Positions 30,440 to 38,328 of a stretch of DNA of 38,328 nucleotides are shown piece by piece. The position numbers were made by a program, and so were the translations under genes. Numbering within the stretch: position 1 is the stretch's first letter; each line of letters begins with the position of its first letter. The notes beneath the pieces were generated by a model, which saw only the letters and a list, made by a program, of their open reading frames with translations, searched no databases and had not been told where the DNA came from. The DNA is from Russula earlei (lineage: Eukaryota > Basidiomycota > Agaricomycetes > Russulales > Russulaceae): NCBI GenBank assembly GCA_025769875.1, contig JAGFNK010000497.1, positions 1-38,328 of the forward strand, in the 5' to 3' direction.

Positions 30440-30484
30440 AAAGTAAGAACCACCCTTGTAACGCTTCAATAAAGATCGAATAAA
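30431..30484 (+). other. Hairpin at the ORF a stop codon and two AATAAA signals
   Basis: GGTTCTTA (30431-30438) and TAAGAACC (30444-30451) form a perfect 8-bp stem with a 5-base loop that includes the stop codon. AATAAA follows near 30468 and 30479. This could be an internal 3' processing signal giving a short RNA for ORF a, or a structure that allows reinitiation at ORF b. Both ideas are inference. Confidence 0.5.
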
Positions 30485-30508
30485 GATCCTTTTCTTGTTT
30501 TAATTAAA

Positions 30509-32012
30509 GTGCCTCGAGAATACGCCTTAGAAGAAGACAAAGAAGAAGACGCTATCACTCGACACGTCTTAAGCCTAAACCATTATCGAACCTGGACCTC
30601 CGTCGCATTCCCTGTCACCACTTTAACCAACTTACACGACGTACCAGAAATTGAACCACCTCACGAGGACTTCCCTCACCTTATTGTTAAAGAGTTCCTT
30701 GAAGTCTTGCCTTTCGGACAGCTCTTAAGCCACGACGAACACGCACTATACCTTGAAACCCTTAGTCGACTTCTACCACCAGCACGACAACAACTATTAT
30801 ATTGGCACCTTGCTCAAGCGAAGAACATCCAAGGACAACCAGTTGACTACCAATCCTTACGCACCAGTGAATTAAACCTCTGGACCAGAGTCATTCAACC
30901 ACGCCACCACATCATTATCCACTCCTTGAGAACAGGATATCGCTTATTCTACTTAGCTTGGACATACATCAGCTACTATCGTCTCACTGTCCAGTTCTAC
31001 CACCTACGCCTCAACAGAATACAAAGGGAAAATCAATCTTACGTCCAACTTGCTGTTGTACCAGGAATACACAACACCTTTGATTGGGAGACTAACTCTT
31101 GGCTATACGACGCAGACTACAATCAACCTTGGGCAATTACCAGTCCAGACGCCTCATATACTGGTCCCCCTGCATACTATTCTGTCCCATGCAATCCTAG
31201 AAGCCTCAAGTCTTGTACCCTCGACCCCTCACACCGATTCAAACCACTGTCCCAACTAGCCAAGAACGTTGGTCTGCCAGCACAGAAGATACTGAGTCAA
31301 ATCCGTGGACAGCAAGGTGTAACTGCAAAACAGAGTACTGCACGTGCAACTTTCGACCAGACACACCTCCTACTCCTGACGGAATTACCTTGTGGACGCC
31401 AGGCGATTACCACCTCCCCATTCGATAAATCTGGCTCCTCGACACAGGAGACGTGCGTCATCCCAACGACCCCCGGAGAGAGAAACAGTTCCCAACGCGA
31501 GAGGATTCCTTGTAGAAAGACCACTACCTCCTACCCCTCCTGACGCTTACTTACCCTTGTTTACCAATCGCATTCCTACCCCTGTGATACCTATCCAACC
31601 CTTTGCATCACCCCTCGTCGAATCTCCTGACAGTGCCGATCTTAGGAACACTGATTTACACTGCTATTTACCAGAACAATCCTTCTTAGCATTAAACTTA
31701 CCTACGCATTCAAGGAGAGAGCTAATTGAATTCAAGAGTTATTGTACCCAAGCTTGGCATCAACGACTGACACACTTCATAGTTTACAAACATCCTATCA
31801 AGGAAATAAGTGACTTTGCCATCTCTCCAGCAGAGTTTGAAGGATACCTGTGGAAAACCTGAGTAGTCCTAACACAAAGCAGCATCACTGAGGAATACTC
31901 CCGAATCCAGTTAAGGAAACATCAAGGAAAACCCGACTCCATTCGATTGAAACCAGCCTATACCATAGCATATCCTTGGAATAACGGCCATTGGACCATA
32001 AACGTCGTCTAA
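30509..32012 (+). pseudogene. G1 accessory ORF b, conserved in G2, unknown function
   Basis: About 500 codons lie between ORF a and gag, ending at TAA 32010-32012, six bases before the gag ATG. The N-terminal third (PREYALEEDKEED, LYLETLSRLLPPARQQLLYW) looks helical. The middle carries CNCKTEYCTCNF. The C-terminal half aligns with G2 in many blocks (TLWTPGD, EFKSYC, HPIKEISDF, EGYLW, YPWNNGHW). Frame changes near 31230 and 31430 and a TGA at 31860, where G2 keeps Arg, break the copy. No domain is recognised. Conservation in a diverged relative, including the stop, argues for a real lineage protein. The proposed start at 30509 is GTG after an in-frame TAA, so the true ATG is unclear. Confidence 0.65.
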
Positions 32013-32018
32013 AACCTT

Positions 32019-33530
32019 ATGAGCTCTAGAAGAGATATCACTGACAACGAAGAAAACTTGATCCCACTCTTATTTGAAAACCTCAGCTACGATACTGTAG
32101 ATCACTGTTATTGAGGAAGATTTGCAGGATTATCTATTATCAACCGAGGAAATCTTTCAGATTCTTGGTTTTACGAAGACGATAACGACGAAGTCACTAC
32201 TGCCCAACTTAAAGCAGCAGCCCCAGGAGCAGAAAACGTCCAAGAATTCAACCCTTACAATTTCACAGGTCTCTTCCTAGATAAACCAGTCAAGTGGAGC
32301 CGTTCTAGAAGATATTGGGTTTACTACAACAACAAGGAAGTCGACTTTACCGCTGGAGCAACACAAGAAGTTACCGCTGTTCTAGGCACTGCACCAAGCA
32401 TTCGAAGTGCTACTCCAGGACCCTCTACCTGACGAAATACTCAACAACCCACTCCACATACAGTTAGCAACGTACCACAGACAATCCCTTGAACACTCAC
32501 TCCAACTAGAATCCAGTTACAAGGTCCAGCTCCACCTATTGTTACGACTGCAACAACTCAGAATCCTACCATGTCAAGCAATCCACGTCTTGTCGGGACT
32601 GCCCCAGAACCCTTGATGGAAAAGCCGACAATGCAGAAGCCTTTTGGGCAGCCTTAGGCCAATTACTACTACATCAATGGCGACTCTTTTACAGACGAAA
32701 GCAAGAAAGTTGCTGCTGGCACTAACCCACTTTAAAGTAGGAACACCCGCTGGAGCATGGGCTAGAGAACAAACTACTAAGGCCATGGCTCGTACTATAG
32801 CCGACTATGGATCATGGGACGATTTCAAGAAAGCCTTTGCCGATCACTTTATCCCTGCAGAAGCAGAATTAGCCTCCGCTAACACCATGCACACCTATTA
32901 TCAAGGGAAACTACCATTTAATGAATGGTATCAGAAATGGTCGCACCATGCATCACGAGCTACCACCGACGAAAGAACAAAGATGTACGCATTCAGGAAG
33001 AATATTAACCCAGGCCCTACATCAGAAAATACTAGGGATCACGCCGACACCAACTACACTTGCAGCCCTTGTCAAAGCAGCAAGAGAATTTGACAACCTT
33101 TTCCACCTATACAACTCCACTGCTTTTCGAGGAGGACGCTCTGTGCGTACCTGAGGATTAAACACTCAAGGATCAGACAATCCCTTGGAAATTAACTTGT
33201 ATCAAGGAGAACCTAACTGAACGACCTTGGGAAACCAAAAGTGAAAGAAAACCTCTCACAGATACAGAGAAAGAGTTTCGACGCAAGAACAACCTCTGTT
33301 ATTATTGTGGAAAGAAGAACCATATGGCAAATCAATGTAGAGCAAAGAAAGCAGCCCAAGGACGCCAACGACAAGGATCTCGCCCCCAAACAGTCAGAGC
33401 TACAACCATCCAAGATGAAAACATTGAACCTGCACAAGAAGAACCTATTCCTGTTGCATCATTAACAACTTGGAGAGAAACACTTGCGGACTCGATCCTC
33501 CGCCCAAGATCTGCTCCTATGGATTTTTAA
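32019..33530 (+). pseudogene. G1 gag
   Basis: ATG at 32019 opens MSSRRDITDNEEN; TAA at 33528-33530 closes SAPMDF. The N-terminal domain (32019-32400) matches G2 gag. A Pro/Thr/Gln linker follows. The Ty3-type capsid (32610-33000) shows ALTHFKVGTPAG, AFADHFIPAEAE and FNEWYQKWSHHAS. The zinc knuckle C-Y-Y-C-G-K-K-N-H-M-A-N-Q-C lies at about 33297-33338. Single-base frame changes occur near 32440, 32640 and 33010, and TGA at 33152 replaces the Arg of TRGLN in G2. Gag forms the particle that packages the RNA. The pol frame opens about 30-100 bases after the gag stop in a different frame. Confidence 0.88.
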
Positions 33531-33559
33531 TTGGACCCCCTTCTGCACCGAGAAGGGAC

Positions 33560-36500
33560 GTGGTCCAAATCAGTACGATACAGAGAGAAATCAATTACCC
33601 CAAAGTTTTTACCAAGAACATTCGCTCCCCTTCCATTGCCTTGAAAGTTACTTAGTGGGGAAGACAAGCGGCAAAGAAATCGGTGCAAGAGCTCTGCTCG
33701 ACAGTGGAGCAGAAGGAATGATAATCCACGAACGATTCGCACAAAGACACCATCTGCACCTCCGAACTATGACCAAACCATTGCCAGCACAGAATGTAGA
33801 TGGAACACAAAATGCCAATGGACTAATACGCTTTAGCACTATCCAGAGACTCCGCATTCAAGCGCATACAGGCGCTACTCATGACGAACAAGCAGAATTC
33901 CTTGTCACTAACATTGGAGATCACGACATCATCTTAGGAACAGACTGGCTACGACACCACAACCCAGATATCGATTGGGCAAACGACACAATCACGCTGA
34001 GGAATTGTCCTCGGACCTGCCTTACCACGCACCCAAGCATAACCATTGCATCTGCATCTGGAACGCGGAATTACCAAATACAAGCGCTTACTTTTCCCTG
34101 AAGACGAAGAACCTGAATTTGCAAACGTTGCTGCACTAATCTTCCCAGATACTGAAGGACCATTGAACCCATGTGTAGACGAACAAATCTACAATGCATT
34201 CCGACCAGTGACAATCAGCATAAGAGCCAAATCAACCACAGCTACCAAACTAGCCCATGCAGAAACACCCCCCAAGACATTAGACGAACTTATCCCTGTC
34301 CAGTTCTTGAAATGGCGAAAGGTTTTTGATGAACAAGCCTCTCAACGCCTTCCTGCTCACCAACCATGGGACCATGCAATCAATCTAAAACCAGGGATCG
34401 CCCGACGCGATTCTGGCATCTACCGACTTACTCCCAAAGAACTACAAGCCCTAAAAGAATACTTAGACGAACATTTGAAAAGAGGCACAATCCGACCATC
34501 AAAAGCAGCTATTGCCAGCCCATTCTTCTTTGTAGAAAAGAAAGGAGGAAATCTACGACCAGTACAAGACTACAGAGCCCTGAATACAGCAACTGTCAAA
34601 GACGCGTATCCACTACCCTTGATTCCTGAATTAATTGACAAACTCCAAGGAGCCCAATACTTTACCAAGTTTGACGTACGATGGGGATACAACAATATCC
34701 GCCTAAGAGAAGGCGATGAACACCTTGCAGCATTCAAGACACCATTAGGACTCTTCGAACCACTGATAATGACATTTGGTCTCTGCAACGCCCCAGCCAC
34801 TTTCCAACGCTTTATGAACACCATCCTAGCGAAATACATTGCCACTGAACGAGTGGTTGTTTATCTAGATGATATACTAATCATGGCGCAAACCTTGAAC
34901 GAACTAGACGACTGGACACATAAGGTCCTAAAAACACTCCAAGACCACGACTTATACTTGAAACCAGAGAAATGTGCTTTCCGACAAACCTCTATCAGTT
35001 ACCTAGGCATCAATATCTCCCAAGGACGAATATCCATGGACCAAGACAAGTTAATAGGCATTACAAAATGGCCTACTCCGACCAATGTTACAGAAGTACA
35101 AGCATTTCTAGGATTCTGCAACTTCTATCGACGATTTATCCACCAATACTCTCGAATAGCACGGCCCTTGTTTAACTTAACAAAGAAAGAGAACCCCTTC
35201 AATGGGAAGACGATGAAGAACAAGCATTTCAGAAACTAATCCAAGCATTCACAACGGCCCCAATCCTCATGTTACCTGACCATACGAAACCCTTTCGACT
35301 CATCTGCGATGCAAGTGACTTTGCAGTCGGTGCAATCTTGGAACAACCCGATGAATTTAATAGATATCACCCAGTAGCCTATTTCTCGAAATCCTTGGAC
35401 CCCGCACAACGAAATTACATGATCTACGATAAAGAACTCCTTGCTATTGTCTTATCCCTCTGGCACTTCCGACACTACCTTGAAGGCGCTACACACCCCA
35501 TTGATCTATGGACAGACCACAATAACTTGACATACTTCATGACAAAACAGAAACTCACAAGACGACAAGCCCGATGGGCACTCCTCCTCAGCAATTTCGA
35601 CTTCACCATCACCCATCACCCAGGAACTATGAACAAAGCAGACGGTCTGTCCAGGCGGCCAGACTTTAAAGAGGGGATACAAAACGAAAATGATGGAAAG
35701 GTGCTCCTAGATGACAAATATTTTAAAATCAGAGCAACACGCACCTCTGCCTACAGAACCAATCGGCGACCAAGAACTTCGACAACAACTACGATCTAGT
35801 AAAGACTATGACCCAGAAGTATCTAACGCATTAGCAATCATTATAAAGAATGGACCAAGACGACTATCCAAAGGCTTACAGGACTGGAACCTCGAAGATG
35901 GACTAATATTATTCAAAGGAAAAGTCTATATCCCAAACAACGACACCCTAAGAAAGAAAATTCTGAAACTACACCACGACTCCCTTGCCACTGGACATCC
36001 TGGCCAATGGAAAACTTACGAACTAATCAGCCGAAACTATTGGTGGCCAGGAATGCTAACCTATGTCAAAAGTTACGTAGACGGTTGCGCAATTTGCCAG
36101 AGTACAAAGAACCGTCCAAAGACAGAAACACCCCTTGTACCAATTACACCAGCTGGAGAAGTATGGAAAAGCATTACCATGGACTTTATCACGGACCTAC
36201 CGATTTCACAAGGCTTTGACAGCCTCCTAGTCGTGGTAGATCGATTCAGTAAAGCAATAATCATTACCCCTTGCCACAAGACAATCACAGCAGATGAAAC
36301 AGCGACACTAATCATGAACAATGTCTGGAGAAGAATAGGCCTCCCGACACAAATAATATCAGACAGAGGCCCTCAATTCGCAGCAAAAGTTACTCAAGAA
36401 CTATGGAAGAAGTTAAATGTCAAAGTATCATTAAGCACAGCATATCACCCACAGACAGACGGAGAAACAGAACGAGTTAACCAAGAACTAGAACAATACC

Positions 36501-37225
36501 TACGAATATTTTGCAACCATCAAGCAGACAATTGGGCAGAACTGATTCCCTTTATGGAGTTCGCACATAATGCCAGACAACACAGTGCTACAAACAAACC
36601 CCCTTTTGAGGTCTGGTATGGCTTTAACCCAACATTTGCTCCGCCCCTTGCCTTTACATCAAAGTTCCCTTCAATCCAAGAAAGACTATCAAGACTAAAC
36701 CAACTCAGAGAAGAAGTAGCTGCCTCCCTGAACCGAGCAACAGAGATCATGAAACAATCAGGACCCCAATCCTCCACATTTCGTTTTAAAGAAGGGGATC
36801 AAGTATGGCTGGAAGCCACAAATCTACGAACCACTCACCCAAAAGCAAAACTAGCCCCTCGACGCTACGGGACCATTCAAAGTCACCACTGCCTATCCAG
36901 TAAACGTTCGCCTCGAACTACCAAAGTCTTGGAAGATACACCCAGTTTTTCACCACTCCCTGATCAAACCTTATAAAGAAACCGCTGCCCATGGCCCTAA
37001 CTTCTCAAACCCACCACCGGTACTAATCGAAGGAGAAGAGCAATACGAAGTGGAACAGATCTTAAATTCTCGACTCTCCCCGAAACCGCAAAGGGATTCA
37101 ATACCTAGTTAAATGGAAAGGGTACACTGCTGCAGAAAATACTTGGGAACCAGCCTCTAACCTATCAAGAGCGCAATCACTTGTCAAAGACTTCCATCGG
37201 AAATATCCGAAAGCGCTTAAAACAA
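33560..37225 (+). pseudogene. G1 pol: protease, RT, RNase H, integrase, chromodomain
   Basis: Protease has DSGA at 33700-33711. The RT (34380-35000) shows the KKGG, FDVRWGYNNIRL and F-G-L-C-N-A-P-A-T-F blocks and Y-L-D-D at 34862-34873. RNase H (35280-35560) shows ICDASDFAVGA, YDKELLAIV and WTDHNNL. The integrase zinc domain shows H-x4-H and C-x2-C (35975-36110). The catalytic triad is Asp 36182, Asp 36362 and Glu 36470, a D-x35-E spacing. Then come GPY/F and chromodomain. Frame changes near 33650, 34080, 35230, 35720, 36865 and 37075 break it; nearly all are one base. The integrase stretch 35711-36865 is open and looks intact. Confidence 0.92.
37021..37225 (+). pseudogene. G1 integrase C-terminal chromodomain
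   Basis: EQYEVEQILNSR is followed, after a one-base shift in a CCCC run near 37079, by Y-L-V-K-W-K-G-Y (37112-37135), E-N-T-W-E-P and a C-terminal helix, the chromodomain consensus. In chromoviruses this module reads methylated histone H3 and steers integration into heterochromatin. That fits the transposon-only surroundings. Confidence 0.88.
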
Positions 37226-37482
37226 TTCCCACCAGGAGTAACCCCCTAAACCAATAACTCTCATCATGACCTCTGTCGACGATTACCTTTATCCTTGTTA
37301 CCAACGAACTTTTCAAAGAACCCCTGCGATCACATGCACTCAATCGACCACAGCTATCCCCAAAGCAATCCATAGAACAAGAAAGAATTCCCCACGAACA
37401 AACAGACTTCGACTTTTCATATGCAAACTACTCCACCTTCCAAAGAAACAAGTCCCTACCGTTGCAGGAGCAACAAGTCTAT

Positions 37483-37496
37483 AAAGAGGGGATGAA
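37483..37496 (+). other. G1 polypurine tract
   Basis: AAAGAGGGGATGAA directly precedes the TGTTACG of the 3' LTR. This is the usual plus-strand primer position for Gypsy elements. Confidence 0.85.
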
Positions 37497-38328
37497 TGTT
37501 ACGAACCAAGGCCAGGCCCTGACCGTAGATGGTCCTATTTCACTCAAGAGAGACCTCTCTCATTTTGCATTACCAACTCCCTTCCGTTTTCTGGGCTATC
37601 CCCCTGCAGTGCAAGATATCGCTATTGCAAAGGCACTATAACTACGACCAGGCACCCGTTTCCTAATCGGGTAATCATCGCGTGGCAGCCACATGGCCAC
37701 CCAGCCACCAAGGACCCGAAACAGCGGCACAAACTCTTAGAAACTGTTGCATAAATCATCTGACGTCATCCAGGCTCCAATGACATCATAGCTGACTGAG
37801 CGACTCCACAGTGACCTCATAGGCTCACTAAGCGCTCCACAGTGACATCATAATGATGTCATCGCTCCACAATGATCAGTAATGCGCTCAGTAAGCCTGA
37901 AACTTGACACAAGCAAGTTTATGCCTCTGTAGTCCTATTGGATGGTACCAAAGAGTCTAGAATAGTCCCAGGTCTTTGTAATCGACCCTGTACACTGTAT
38001 ATAAGCCCCAATGAAGCATGGCAGTCGTCAGACTGTCCATTTGTGATACTCTCATCTTCCTGGGTACTCCCCTGCGACCGCTCAGTTTAAAGACTCCCCT
38101 CGTCCTCCAAGGTACTCTTCTACGACCGCCTTGTTTAAAGCCCCTCGCTGCACTGGCCTTCTAACCTTCGCCTCTGCCTCCAGTTCAACACCTACCAGTC
38201 CCCATCTGGTACATCTTAGTCATTTGGCTCGTCCTCTTGTTCAACGCCGCCTACGCCGCGTACCATCTGTTCCGACCCTTGCCCACCTGCTCCTGAGTCC
38301 ACACGGATCAGCAGTACGTGTCTTGACA
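37497..38328 (+). repeat. G1 3' LTR (family A), ends at the last base of the window
   Basis: The 832 bp run from TGTTACGAACC to GTGTCTTGACA. The TATA box is at 37998-38005 and AGACTGTCCA at 38030-38039. The next five bases, outside the window, should be TCTAC if the insertion made a 5-bp duplication. Confidence 0.95.
37761..37892 (+). promoter_or_regulatory. bZIP/CRE-like repeat block in the LTR A U3
   Basis: A full CRE-type palindrome TGACGTCA (37761-37768) is followed by TGACATCA (37781), TGACCTCA (37812) and TGACATCA (37843), then the inverted pair ATGACATCATAATGATGTCAT. The last two lie in degenerate 31-bp tandem units that start GCGCTCCACA or GCGACTCCACA. The block is about 110-240 bp upstream of the TATA box, as expected for an enhancer. 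Binding by a bZIP protein is inference from the motif. Confidence 0.6.

Larger units (their letters stand above)
28636..38328 (+). mobile_element. G1: near-complete chromovirus (Ty3/Gypsy with chromodomain), 9.7 kb
   Basis: Two A-family LTRs (831 and 832 bp, about 98% identical by eye) enclose a primer-binding site, accessory ORFs a and b, gag, protease, RT, RNase H, integrase with DD35E, GPY/F region, chromodomain and a polypurine tract. The internal part is about 2.5 kb longer than a usual chromovirus because of the accessory ORFs. The 5-base left flank is TCTAC (28631-28635). The right flank is outside the window. Breaks are mostly single-base indels, plus a few TGA codons, so this copy is recent but not coding-competent as read here. 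Confidence 0.93.

Noticed and set aside
33531..33660. Programmed gag-pol frameshift in G1/G2
   Set aside because: Gag ends in a conserved stop and the pol frame opens downstream of it in both copies. No overlap or slippery site is visible, and G1 has nearby indels that confuse the frames.

Overview
This window is transposon-dense, almost certainly heterochromatic DNA of a filamentous fungus, most likely a basidiomycete. The evidence is a chromodomain-bearing Ty3/Gypsy element (chromovirus), a Tad-like LINE with endonuclease, reverse transcriptase, RNase H and a C-terminal Cys/His motif, two unrelated Ty1/Copia elements, many solo LTRs and a possible 58-bp GTAAGT...CTAG intron. I see no ordinary host gene, tRNA, rRNA or CRISPR array. 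The species call is inference.

Layout. 1-3658: the 3' part of a Copia element (Copia1, +) with its 3' LTR, inserted into a LINE. 3659-7487: the rest of that LINE (+), ending in poly(A). 7667-10686: a 3.0-kb segment bounded by 29-bp inverted repeats that holds low-complexity, perhaps once-coding DNA. 11245-18832: solo LTRs of three families (A about 830 bp, B about 960 bp, and a provisional D) stacked in and around the remains of a second Copia element (Copia2, minus strand). Copia2 also carries a 773-bp hAT-like element with an 8-bp target duplication. 18989-19592: solo LTR of family C. 19800-28635: a decayed Gypsy element (G2, minus strand), interrupted by a C LTR that itself contains a B LTR, and by a 1.1-kb LTR-like insert (E). 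28636-38328: a nearly intact 9.7-kb chromovirus (G1, +) with two A-family LTRs, inserted into G2. The window stops exactly at the last base of the G1 3' LTR, so the 5' end of G2 lies beyond it.

How the parts work. G1 has LTR, primer-binding site, two upstream accessory ORFs, gag, protease, RT, RNase H, integrase, chromodomain, polypurine tract and LTR. Its primer-binding site matches no tRNA that I recognise. It is a perfect 10-nt complement of the predicted first bases of the G1 transcript, which points to Tf1-like self-primed reverse transcription. The same LTR motif is kept in the otherwise different B family. G2 carries a homologue of the second accessory ORF and a homologous gag, so the accessory protein belongs to the lineage.

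Decay. In Copia1, the LINE, Copia2 and G2, premature stops are nearly all TGA, and most sit where an arginine is expected. This fits CGA-to-TGA change at CpG, as from cytosine methylation and deamination or a RIP-like process. G1 differs: it keeps its CpGs and is broken mainly by single-base indels. Five-base target duplications found by eye date many insertions relative to each other and give one clean empty-site comparison.
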